From Bacteroidetes bacterium UBA6063 (lineage in GTDB: Bacteria; Bacteroidota; Bacteroidia; NS11-12g; UBA9320), in contig DIYD01000296.1 of the NCBI GenBank assembly GCA_002428905.1, forward strand, positions 1 through 9,065: a DNA stretch of 9,065 nt, written 5' to 3'. This document shows positions 1 to 7,151 of this stretch, piece by piece (position 1 is the first letter of the stretch; each line of letters begins with the position of its first letter). The translations under genes were made by a program, and so were the position numbers. A model generated the notes under the pieces. It was not told the origin of the DNA. It searched no databases and saw only the letters and a list, made by a program, of their open reading frames with translations.

Positions 1-486
1 TACAATACGTTTAAGATTTCGGAGGGGGATGAAGAAGCTAAGAGTATACATGATCTCGTAAAGAGATACATGGATAATTACCCTCGCAGAGATTTGATTG
101 GCTACCTGGCTTGGGATAAGGACAAAATGGCCGGCGGTGTTTTTTTCTCAGAGCTAACATATCCAGACAGTAAGCTGTCCGTTTTTCTGCTTTCACCTAT
201 GGCGGTAAAAACGATGTATCAAGGCAAGGGAATAGGGCAACAACTTATTCGACATGCGCATGACGACTTGAAGCTGAAAGGGGTGAATATTTGTATGACT
301 TATGGTGATATTAATTTCTACTCAAAGGTGGGCTACCGTATCGTAAAGGAATCTACTATTGCTGCGCCACTTAAACTAACCTATCCGGAAGGATGGCTTG
401 CATTAAGTCTGGATGAAGATACTCCTTTAGCCGTTACGGGTCCCTCTTTCTGTATTCCAGAATTAAATTACCCGGATCTTTGGTAA
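1..486 (+). CDS. GNAT family N-acetyltransferase (YhbS-like), 5' partial
   Basis: Predicted cytoplasmic acyl-CoA-dependent N-acetyltransferase; the acceptor cannot be predicted. The frame is open from the first base, so the start lies outside the window. The ATG at 70 is probably internal, because codons 1-23 still read as plausible protein (Y-N-T-F-K-I-S-E) and the GNAT fold needs an N-terminal helix region before strand 2. The acetyl-CoA pyrophosphate loop (motif A) is visible as Q-G-K-G-I-G at 220-237, preceded by the usual beta-strand (LSVFLLSPMAV). Motif B appears as Y-G-D-I-N-F-Y-S-K-V-G-Y around 301-336, matching the GDxxFYxxxGF signature of YhbS-type GNATs. The C-terminal stretch P-x-x-F-C-I-P-E-L also fits that group. 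It lies 57 bp upstream of the comM-like gene in the same direction, but their functions have no evident link. Confidence 0.85.
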   Translation, partial: YNTFKISEGDEEAKSIHDLVKRYMDNYPRRDLIGYLAWDKDKMAGGVFFSELTYPDSKLSVFLLSPMAVKTMYQGKGIGQQLIRHAHDDLKLKGVNICMTYGDINFYSKVGYRIVKESTIAAPLKLTYPEGWLALSLDEDTPLAVTGPSFCIPELNYPDLW

Positions 487-531
487 GGTGTCTTGCTGTA
501 GTTACGCACTATTTTTTGAGAGAGAAGTGAT

Positions 532-539
532 TAACTTTG
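532..539 (+). promoter_or_regulatory. Bacteroidota -7 element TAACTTTG upstream of comM
   Basis: TAACTTTG matches the Bacteroidota -7 consensus TAnnTTTG at every fixed position. It ends only 4 bp before the comM ATG at 544, so transcription from it would begin at or within a few bases of the start codon. The expected -33 TTTG is not at the usual distance of about 19-21 bp; the nearest TTTG (515-518) gives a 13-bp spacer. This is therefore either a promoter for a near-leaderless message or a chance match. Confidence 0.4.
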
Positions 540-543
540 TCTC

Positions 544-2082
544 ATGCTAACCAAAACCTACGGAAGCGCCGTACAGGGGATTAATGCATATACGATTACT
601 GTTGAAGTAAACGTTGGACAAGGTGCAAAATTCCATATGGTAGGACTTCCGGATAACGCCGTGAAAGAAAGCCAGTTGCGCGTAGCAACTGCATTAACAA
701 ATTCGGGCTATAAGATGCGCCATTCGGGTGTAATCGTTAATATGGCCCCAGCCGATGTAAAGAAAGAAGGTTCCGCATATGATCTGACCATAGCAGCAGG
801 TATTCTCGCTTCTTCAGAACAGATGAATTCCGACGATCTGAATGAGTTCCTGATTATGGGTGAGTTGAGCCTGGATGGAAGCTTACTGCCAATCAAAGGG
901 AGTCTGCCCATTGCAATTCAGGCACAGAAAGATGGTTTTAGATCTATGATCGTTCCCAGACAGAATGCAAAGGAGGCAGCTATCGTAAAGGACTTAAATG
1001 TCTATGGTATCTCTCACATATGTGAATTGGTAGATTATTTCAATGGTCAATCAGATTTGGAACGTGAAGTGGTCGATCCCAGGCTTCATTTTGCAGAAAA
1101 CCACGGTCGCTTTGAGGTGGATTTTGCGGATGTAAGAGGTCAGGAAAACATAAAACGATCGATGGAGGTAGCCGCTGCAGGAGGACACAATATTATTCTT
1201 ATTGGTCCACCGGGTGCAGGTAAAACCATGTTGGCAAAGCGGTTGCCGACAATTTTGCCTCCGTTAAATTTGCATGAAGCCCTCGAGACAACCAAGATTC
1301 ATTCAGTTGCCGGCAAGCTTGGAGACCATGCAAGTCTGGTTGTGCATCGGCCGTTTCGAAGTCCACATCATACCATAAGTGATGTGGCTTTAGTAGGAGG
1401 GGGGAATAATCCCCAACCCGGTGAGATTTCACTCGCACACAATGGTGTACTGTTTTTAGATGAATTACCCGAGTTTAAACGAACCGTGCTCGAAGTGATG
1501 CGCCAACCGTTAGAAGAACGAAGAGTGACGATATCGCGGGCTCGATTTACGGTAGATTACCCTGCCACGTTTATGCTTGTCAGCAGTATGAATCCATGTC
1601 CTTGCGGGTTTCATAATCATCCAACCCGAGACTGCGTGTGTGCTCCGGGAGTGGTACAGAAGTATTTGAGCCGGATATCGGGACCGCTATTGGATCGTAT
1701 TGACATCCATATTGAAGTAACACCTGTCGACTTTGATCGACTAGCGGATACAGGAGAAGCGGAGCGAAGCTCCAAAGTGCGAGAGCGCGTGATGAAAGCG
1801 AGGCTTAAGCAAGAAGACAGGTATGCTGATATCAAAGGCATTTATTGTAACGCACAAATGAATACCAACCACATTCGGGAGTTTGCAAGATTGAACACGG
1901 CCGGGACGCTACTACTCAAAAATGCCATGGAAAAACTGAATTTATCTGCTAGAGCCTACGACCGTATATTAAAGGTTGCACGCACAATAGCTGATCTTGC
2001 CGACTCGGACACCATCCAAATCGAACATCTGGCTGAAGCTATTCAATACCGGAGTCTAGATCGCGAGAATTGGGGAGGTTAG
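544..2082 (+). CDS. comM: YifB/ComM family Mg-chelatase-like AAA+ ATPase
   Basis: Full-length (512 aa) member of the ComM/YifB family. In naturally transformable bacteria ComM is a hexameric helicase that drives branch migration while single-stranded donor DNA is integrated; many non-competent bacteria also carry it. An N-terminal ChlI/Lon-like domain (about residues 20-140, with V-N-M-A-P-A-D at about 68) is followed by the AAA+ module. Walker A is G-P-P-G-A-G-K-T at residues 221-228, Walker B is V-L-F-L-D-E at 302-307, and sensor 1 is S-M-N-P at 348-351. A cysteine cluster (C352, C354, C364, C366) is typical of the family. S-G-P-L-L-D-R-I-D (379-387) carries the arginine of the subunit interface, and a Mg-chelatase C-terminal helical domain occupies about 410-505. 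The ATG at 544 is chosen because M-L-T-K-T-Y-G-S matches the conserved N-terminus in this phylum. All motifs are intact, so the gene is probably functional. Confidence 0.96.
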   Translation: MLTKTYGSAVQGINAYTITVEVNVGQGAKFHMVGLPDNAVKESQLRVATALTNSGYKMRHSGVIVNMAPADVKKEGSAYDLTIAAGILASSEQMNSDDLNEFLIMGELSLDGSLLPIKGSLPIAIQAQKDGFRSMIVPRQNAKEAAIVKDLNVYGISHICELVDYFNGQSDLEREVVDPRLHFAENHGRFEVDFADVRGQENIKRSMEVAAAGGHNIILIGPPGAGKTMLAKRLPTILPPLNLHEALETTKIHSVAGKLGDHASLVVHRPFRSPHHTISDVALVGGGNNPQPGEISLAHNGVLFLDELPEFKRTVLEVMRQPLEERRVTISRARFTVDYPATFMLVSSMNPCPCGFHNHPTRDCVCAPGVVQKYLSRISGPLLDRIDIHIEVTPVDFDRLADTGEAERSSKVRERVMKARLKQEDRYADIKGIYCNAQMNTNHIREFARLNTAGTLLLKNAMEKLNLSARAYDRILKVARTIADLADSDTIQIEHLAEAIQYRSLDRENWGG

Positions 2083-2249
2083 GCTTGTCCAGAGATTCTT
2101 TAAAAGCAATTCTCTGCTCTGAATTTGCAGGGTTCGGATACATCTTATAGTTTCTGGGGTTTTACCTGTTTGGGGTTGATTTAACCATTTATCCAAGGTC
2201 TTGTTAGTTGCCGATGCGCAGTACAGGTCTTGGGATACTACGTTGATAC

Positions 2250-2281
2250 AACATTGCGTTCGATATAGTAAACGCATTGTT
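2250..2281. repeat. Imperfect inverted repeat (hairpin) ending in GTTAGC
   Basis: AACATTGCGTT (2250-2260) and AACGCATTGTT (2271-2281) pair at 10 of 11 positions around a 10-base loop, with a single T/T mismatch at 2254/2277. It lies in the 257-bp gene-free stretch after comM. No T-run follows on the plus strand, so it is not a typical intrinsic terminator. The right arm runs into GTTAGCT (2279-2285), which resembles the R' core (GTTRRRY) of an integron attC site at 6 of 7 positions. The rest of 2083-2339 shows no convincing gene. Confidence 0.55.
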
Positions 2282-2320
2282 AGCTAGAACATGATTGACC
2301 TTCAGAACTCTTTGAAAAAA

Positions 2321-2343
2321 TGTAAATTGAACTTGTAAATTGA
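2321..2343 (+). repeat. Perfect 10-bp tandem direct repeat at the start of the exported-protein gene
   Basis: TGTAAATTGA occurs at 2321-2330 and again at 2334-2343, separated by three bases. The second copy covers the TTG taken as start codon at 2340. A TTTG at 2311-2314 lies 21 bp upstream of TAAATTGA (2336-2343), which matches TAnnTTTG at only four of six fixed positions, so a weak promoter may overlap the repeat. The arrangement could be a regulator-binding site. It could also mean that translation starts further downstream. Confidence 0.45.
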
Positions 2344-3068
2344 TTTTGTCCATAAAATATTTTATTGGGGTTTCTCTAATGGTCTTAATCCACTGGTCGT
2401 CTTATTCCCAAAGTCCGAAAATTAACAGGAGTGTTCCGGTCAACTATGACAGTATTGCCAATACAGAAAATTTGAAATCTCTTAGCGTGTATCACCATTA
2501 TATAGACTCTTTCGCGACCAGGGTCAGCGATTCTACAATTGCTAAGAACGGTCTATATCAGGTAGACAGTGTTCTTTGGACACATTTTCACTACTACTGT
2601 TCTGTAAACAAACCAGTTGGAGTAACAATTGCTAAAGGGTATTTCGAAAACGATGTACCAACTGGTGTATGGATTAAGTACAATCAACAAGTACCAGACA
2701 AAAGGTTTATCGAGTATCTATACTTCAGGAATGGAATATGTTTTAAACATATATATTTTGACCATCACAATGGTCTCTTTGTAATAGATTCCATTACTGA
2801 ATCAAATGACACGTTAATTAGTATGTTCTATAATTATCATGGGGGTGGTGAAAAAAAAATATACAAAATTCCACAAGCCAACAAACTAGGATCGATACAA
2901 GAATATGATTTTAACCAACCCACTATGCGTCCTTTAGATTTGGTGTGGGTCGCAACTGAACAGTACATTTTGGACAAAATCCGAAGGCGAGACAGTAGAC
3001 AGGAAAATGGTCGCCTAAAGACCGAGCATTTTATAAATGGAGAGTTAATTGATGTTAAAAACTACTAA
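2340..3068 (+). CDS. Sec-exported protein of unknown function with a MORN-like segment
   Basis: I do not recognise this 242-residue protein as a known family. The N-terminus (M-I-L-S-I-K followed by a hydrophobic stretch to about residue 18, then S-S-Y-S|Q) looks like a Sec signal peptide cleaved near residue 23, so the product is probably periplasmic or surface-exposed. One segment at about 99-114 (K-G-Y-F-E-N-D-V-P-T-G-V-W-I-K-Y) resembles the G-x-W-x-x-Y repeats of MORN/YwqK-type proteins; only one clear copy is present. The TTG at 2340 is taken as the start because it keeps the full signal peptide; an ATG at 2379 would leave too short a hydrophobic core. The DNA looks more AT-rich than comM by eye and contains an A9 run at 2851-2859. 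The gene stands alone between two gene-free stretches and faces the minus-strand cluster, so it may be acquired accessory DNA. Confidence 0.7.
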   Translation: MILSIKYFIGVSLMVLIHWSSYSQSPKINRSVPVNYDSIANTENLKSLSVYHHYIDSFATRVSDSTIAKNGLYQVDSVLWTHFHYYCSVNKPVGVTIAKGYFENDVPTGVWIKYNQQVPDKRFIEYLYFRNGICFKHIYFDHHNGLFVIDSITESNDTLISMFYNYHGGGEKKIYKIPQANKLGSIQEYDFNQPTMRPLDLVWVATEQYILDKIRRRDSRQENGRLKTEHFINGELIDVKNY

Positions 3069-3144
3069 AGCCCAAGGTATTGTTCCAGAAATGTTGATGG
3101 TAAATGTGGCATTAGAAACTTCAACAACATATACTCCGTCTGAC

Positions 3145-3173
3145 GCTAACGTTATGCAACGGAACCGCGTTGC
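3145..3173. repeat. GCTAAC motif with palindrome and small inverted repeat downstream of the exported-protein gene
   Basis: GCTAACGTTATGC (3145-3157) contains the palindrome TAACGTTA (3147-3154). It is followed by GCAACG and CGTTGC, an inverted repeat at 3156-3161 and 3168-3173 with a 6-base loop. The reverse complement of the first motif, GCATAACGTTAGC, resembles GCATTGTTAGC at 2274-2284, so related sequences flank the 2340-3068 gene in inverted orientation. No T-run follows, which argues against a simple terminator. The rest of the convergent gap 3069-3299 shows no supported gene; it also holds an imperfect direct repeat (11 of 13 matches, 3219-3231 and 3258-3270). Confidence 0.45.
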
Positions 3174-3299
3174 GGGCTGGCTCCTGGATTGATTTCTACC
3201 TTGAATTACCCTACTATTTAGAATGCTTGATGCCTGGGTTATATCGATTTCAAATTCTAGAGTGCTGGATATTTGTCAGATATATAGAGTATCTAAGTG

Positions 3300-4427
3300 C
3301 TATGCATACCTTCCTCTATGCAAGAAATTCCCAACCGTTAGCCCCAGGTTAATCACAAACAACCTGTCTTCCAGATAGATATTATATGGATCAGACCCAA
3401 AGTAGGCCAATTTTAGGTAGAAAGAAGCATTTGAAGAGTTCGGAATTCGTGTACTAAAGACTCCTTGAGCCCAAATCCTGGATTTTAAACCTGGATCAGA
3501 AAGCTGCGAGATGTCACCCAGATTTACTCCTCCAGACAAAAGAATTCTACTCCGCTCCAACCTTTTGTGTTCATCATCAGAAGCCAATATCGAAAAGAAT
3601 ATTTTTTTGAATTCAATTTTAGGTCTCACAAAAGAATAATAACCAACAAGTTCGGGTTCATGATTAATCAGGTCAAATGCGTCATGCCTAATTCCCAGTG
3701 CCTTGGTATGTACATCAATGTTTAAACCCCAACACGTTTTGACACCAGCTTTTAACATCAAAGGAACTACCTTAGAACCGATCGAATCTGTTGAATCCTT
3801 GTTGTCTTTTTTTCGAGTAAACAATTGCCGAATCATTATCGTATCGCCTCCTCTGTTTGTGTTTTCCGAATACCAGTCACATCGGAGTAAGAAATAGTTG
3901 GTAGAGAAATTACCATTGTAAACATTAAAATGGTAGCCATTGTTAATGTATTGAAATTGACCGGGAATATTGGCGAACTGTGCCAAAGGGTGAGCATCTT
4001 GTCCGTTCGAGTGGTGATACCAACCAAATTGGTAGACACACGTACCCAATTTGGGTTTTTTAGTCAGTGATTTAGGACGAATGTATTGAAGTTTAAATCC
4101 TGGGTTGGCTGTAGGGGTTCTCACAGGGCCACTGTATTGGTCGAAAATTCGGATATGTATTCTTGGATGGATATCGACCATTAATCCACCACTCCATTTG
4201 TCGAGCACAAAGTAGTGCGGACTTAAATCTCCATCAAGGATATAAGAATCCCACATATTTCGATTGAATGCATAGTTCTGGTTTATGCCTTTGACAGATA
4301 AGAAACCTTGCTGCGAGAATAACTTAATATTTTCTTTCATGATACGCATCATACTATCTGTTTGCGCAGTGCAATTGAGGGATGCCAACAGCAGAATTAA
4401 GATGGAGGAAGTCTTTAGAGCATTCAT
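3300..4427 (-). CDS. Putative outer-membrane phospholipase A (OMPLA/PldA-like) beta-barrel protein
   Basis: Exported 375-residue protein. OMPLA is a calcium-dependent outer-membrane barrel that hydrolyses acyl chains of phospholipids misplaced in the outer leaflet. The key sign is F-G-W-Y-H-H-S-N-G-Q at about residues 134-143. It matches the OMPLA active-site signature H-x-S-N-G, placing H138 and S140 as catalytic His and Ser. The third residue (Asn, 12 after Ser in E. coli) could be N153, which is 13 after. The N-terminus is a signal peptide (hydrophobic 8-17, cleavage near C-T-A|Q at 21-22). Alternating strand-like segments run to the end, with a final strand around R-L-F-V-I-N-L-G-L. The ATG at 4427 is preferred over the in-frame TTG at 4442 because it gives a cleaner signal peptide. 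The length exceeds E. coli PldA (289 aa), with a longer N-terminal part. It lies 128 bp downstream of the patatin gene, same strand. Identification rests mainly on one motif plus the export pattern. Confidence 0.6.
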   Translation of the reverse strand: MNALKTSSILILLLASLNCTAQTDSMMRIMKENIKLFSQQGFLSVKGINQNYAFNRNMWDSYILDGDLSPHYFVLDKWSGGLMVDIHPRIHIRIFDQYSGPVRTPTANPGFKLQYIRPKSLTKKPKLGTCVYQFGWYHHSNGQDAHPLAQFANIPGQFQYINNGYHFNVYNGNFSTNYFLLRCDWYSENTNRGGDTIMIRQLFTRKKDNKDSTDSIGSKVVPLMLKAGVKTCWGLNIDVHTKALGIRHDAFDLINHEPELVGYYSFVRPKIEFKKIFFSILASDDEHKRLERSRILLSGGVNLGDISQLSDPGLKSRIWAQGVFSTRIPNSSNASFYLKLAYFGSDPYNIYLEDRLFVINLGLTVGNFLHRGRYA

Positions 4428-4555
4428 AATAGGGGGCTTCAACGGTTATTTCCTAAGTATACTGAAAACGGTTCTCAGGGACAAATAACCTGGCAAAAAC
4501 CCTATTTAGTGCTTAGTTATTTCTAATGGTTTGTGGTTGCACTTTAATGCAATGT

Positions 4556-7102
4556 TTAAGGTTGCTTCTGAAACGCACTACTATCCAATCTCAAATCTTC
4601 TTCAGCGAAATAGGCGTCCAGTTGCTTAAAGGGTAGGCCATGTTCAATACTCTCTCTCATGTAAAGCTTTGATTGCGATACAACAAGTCTACTGGTAGTA
4701 GGAAATGTGGTTTCCCACAAGGATGATTTCGACCCACGTATAGAACCGATCGCGTTGTTATAGTCAACGTACTTACAAAGTGCGCCGCGGTTAAGCGCTT
4801 CGGCTTTTGTAAAACTCTTTAGTTTTTCTTCGGTTACCGGAAAGGGTAAAGCGATAGGCACATAACATACATTGCTGTCTTTGGCCAGGTTCAAAATCAA
4901 TTTATTCGCGAGAAAGGCATTCGATTCAAGTTCTACCTTACCGGTGATGATCGCACCAACTTCGCTATGAGTTTGAGTTTGAAATACAAGGTCACTTAAC
5001 GAATCCAATGCGATCTGGTCATTTAAGTAACTGGAGGTACCATTCATTATTTGGATAAAAACAACCTTTCTGCCTCTAAAAATGGAGTCCCAGTCGTCAT
5101 TGGAACGGAGATAAGTGTATAGCTTGTATTGGCTCAGCATACCTGAGTTTTCGAAGTAACCACCATCTACAAAAGTACCATGGTTCTCAATTTTAGCAGC
5201 CGGACTTATCATTGGAAATCGATTGCAGGTTGATAACGCCTCTAGATAGTTCAAAGACGTGTTTTCTTCTTTTAAAGAAGATAGAATGTCTACGCTTCCG
5301 GGAAAGGTCGACTGAAAATCACTAAACTTTACGGAAACTGCCAGACCTTGAAAATGGTTAGTGCCCCAGGTGTTTGTGATGAGCATGGGGAAGTATCCTT
5401 TGCCTTGTATATTTTTCCAATAACCACAGTAAGTCTTACTCAACATTTCACTGTCATCAAGTATCCTGGAGTATCTTTTTAAACTACGTTTAGCCCGGTC
5501 TTCATGGATATGGCCATAAGAAAAAAACTCACGTATCAGATCCCAACCGAGAAGCCAGGCAATATCTCTTGCAATGAAGTCGGTGGCCAAAGTGTCTTGT
5601 ATTTTTCTCGTATACGCCTCGTCAGCGTTGCCCTTATAATGTACCGAGCCGTATAAGCCGGCACCCATGCCACCTCCGGAGACCCCAGATATAGATATGG
5701 TGTTTTTTAGGATATTGGTGCTTCGAGAGCTGTCTATTTTGTAGCGGCTTAGCGCATCTAAAACATGGTTGGTCCACAGATTTGCGGTCAGGCCACCCCC
5801 ATATGCAGAGATAAAATATATCGTACTATCCTCCGTGTTTTGATTCAGACTTTTGGCAAACGTAGTCCGAAATTCATCTTCAGTCATGCAATCATTCACT
5901 TCCTCTGGGATGGGGTCAAGTGTGTGCAGATGAGCCCCGCGGATTCCGGTGGTCAATAGGGCATATGCAATCAGTATCACAGGCCAGAACGTGGTTAATA
6001 CTACGAAGGCGGTTGCAAGTCTATCTTTCTTCGTTTTTTCTCCGGAATACCTCTCAATACGCTGAGCGTAATAAAACTTGTGTTTCAACGGCATAATGAT
6101 CACGCCGTATAACGTATACAGGAAGCACAGTATGATCACAATAGCTGAAAACCATTCTGAATAGATGTTTGAGAGGATAAATATGACCAGTGTAAATACA
6201 CCTCCCCAAAACATGAGTTTAAGAAATTTTATGTCGTTGTTAAGAGCTTTAGCGGGGTTGCTAAGAAGCGTTGTTAGTGAGTTGAACGACCAGAAACGCA
6301 GATCTTTGTCTTCATCCTCGTCCTTATGTTTTCTCAAAAAGCGAAAGAGCGGAAAGTTCAATAGGGTAATGGTATTTAGAGTTAAAAAACTCCAAAAGGT
6401 CACCGGGTGCCAACCATAAATCGCACTGGTGCATACCACAACGATAAACAACACAATCGATATTGCAGATAAAACCCGATGAGTCGTTCTCAATCCATTG
6501 ATTTTGGATGTTCCGTACTCTTTGTAGGTATACCAGGCAAGCCAGGTGGTATAGACAACAGTGCCTAAGACAATACCCAGAAAGATATTAAACGAATTAA
6601 TACCCGGACAAATAAGCGTTTCGTAACTCGAGAGCAGTATGTATATAAACGAACTGATAAAAACAGTGCCAAGCAAATGCTTCATTGCTCGGTGTAAGGG
6701 TCTTATCGTATTGCCCTTTTGTTCATGTGTATATCGTTTGGTGTATTTGATTAAACCAAACCACCAACGTCTGGAATCATCATCCTTTTTACGAAGGACA
6801 AATGGACTGTATTTTTCCCAGGTGATGTTCAGTCTGCATTCTTCATTATCCAGCCCATGATCTTTTTGATTTTTTATGTAGAGATAGGTTGGGTAGTGAC
6901 TGATAACCAGGGCTAACAGCAGGAAAAGTGGCCAGAAAAGCATAATGTCTGTGGGACTTTGAAGCAGATCGACAACGAGTTCAACGGATTGAAACGAAAG
7001 GGTCAGTAAAACGGCGACAATAATGCAAAAGAGTATGCTGATTTTCGACGAAGAAATAAAGCGTTTTAAGGCAATAAGAAAGGAATTCCAGAAATCGTTC
7101 AT
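4556..7102 (-). CDS. Polytopic membrane protein with C-terminal patatin-like phospholipase domain
   Basis: 848-residue predicted lipid acyl hydrolase. About nine transmembrane segments are visible, near residues 21-42, 53-76, 143-160, 172-192, 211-229, 235-256, 296-313, 318-337 and 364-385. A patatin domain follows from about 425. It has the glycine-rich oxyanion loop (A-Y-G-G-G at 433-437), the nucleophile elbow G-V-S-G-G (473-477, Ser475), R-F-P-M-I-S-P-A-A (628-636) and the catalytic Asp in V-D-G-G (645-648, Asp646), followed by Y-F-E-N-S-G. The Ser-Asp dyad is therefore complete. The long loops 78-141, 193-210, 257-295 and 338-362 are rich in Lys/Arg, so they should be cytoplasmic; with nine helices the catalytic domain would face the periplasm. 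Patatins usually release fatty acids from phospholipids, and the substrate here is unknown. It lies 49 bp after the deacetylase gene and upstream of the OMPLA-like gene, same strand. Confidence 0.88.
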   Translation of the reverse strand: MNDFWNSFLIALKRFISSSKISILFCIIVAVLLTLSFQSVELVVDLLQSPTDIMLFWPLFLLLALVISHYPTYLYIKNQKDHGLDNEECRLNITWEKYSPFVLRKKDDDSRRWWFGLIKYTKRYTHEQKGNTIRPLHRAMKHLLGTVFISSFIYILLSSYETLICPGINSFNIFLGIVLGTVVYTTWLAWYTYKEYGTSKINGLRTTHRVLSAISIVLFIVVVCTSAIYGWHPVTFWSFLTLNTITLLNFPLFRFLRKHKDEDEDKDLRFWSFNSLTTLLSNPAKALNNDIKFLKLMFWGGVFTLVIFILSNIYSEWFSAIVIILCFLYTLYGVIIMPLKHKFYYAQRIERYSGEKTKKDRLATAFVVLTTFWPVILIAYALLTTGIRGAHLHTLDPIPEEVNDCMTEDEFRTTFAKSLNQNTEDSTIYFISAYGGGLTANLWTNHVLDALSRYKIDSSRSTNILKNTISISGVSGGGMGAGLYGSVHYKGNADEAYTRKIQDTLATDFIARDIAWLLGWDLIREFFSYGHIHEDRAKRSLKRYSRILDDSEMLSKTYCGYWKNIQGKGYFPMLITNTWGTNHFQGLAVSVKFSDFQSTFPGSVDILSSLKEENTSLNYLEALSTCNRFPMISPAAKIENHGTFVDGGYFENSGMLSQYKLYTYLRSNDDWDSIFRGRKVVFIQIMNGTSSYLNDQIALDSLSDLVFQTQTHSEVGAIITGKVELESNAFLANKLILNLAKDSNVCYVPIALPFPVTEEKLKSFTKAEALNRGALCKYVDYNNAIGSIRGSKSSLWETTFPTTSRLVVSQSKLYMRESIEHGLPFKQLDAYFAEEDLRLDSSAFQKQP

Positions 7103-7123
7103 GTGTTATAAATTGATGTGTCG

Positions 7124-7149
7124 TTTATGCATAAATCAAGGCAATGCCT
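7124..7149. promoter_or_regulatory. Two adjacent palindromes in the gap before the patatin gene
   Basis: TTTATGCATAAA (7124-7135) is a perfect 12-bp palindrome. AGGCAATGCCT (7139-7149) is perfect except for its unpaired central base. Together they fill about half of the 49-bp gap between the deacetylase stop and the patatin ATG, ending 22 bp before the ATG. They could form an operator or an internal RNA structure that adjusts expression within the operon. No TAnnTTTG element is visible in the gap. Confidence 0.35.
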
Positions 7150-7151
7150 CG

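Noticed and set aside
2091..2115. AGAGA...TCTCT inverted repeat nine bases after the comM stop as a terminator
   Set aside because: The stem is only 5 bp with a 15-base loop, and no T-run follows.
2056..2277. 73-codon minus-strand reading frame covering most of the gap after comM
   Set aside because: It overlaps the comM 3' end, starts inside the hairpin arm, matches no family I know and has no promoter-like sequence. It is more likely non-coding.
2179..2285. Complete attC site with ATTTAAC as R'' and GTTAGCT as R'
   Set aside because: The two cores fit loosely, but no convincing L''/L' pairing lies between them at the expected positions. It is kept only as part of the cassette hypothesis.
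3170..3352. 60-codon plus-strand reading frame (W-I-D-F-Y-L-E-L-P-Y-Y) in the convergent gap
   Set aside because: It runs antisense into the OMPLA-like gene, is rich in aromatic and Cys residues, and lacks a supported start. It could be part of a repeated element, but no second copy is present in the window.
4428..4555. Promoter for the OMPLA-like gene (TTTG, 20-bp spacer, TATACTTA on the minus strand)
   Set aside because: The -7 element matches only four of six fixed positions, so it is too weak to annotate.
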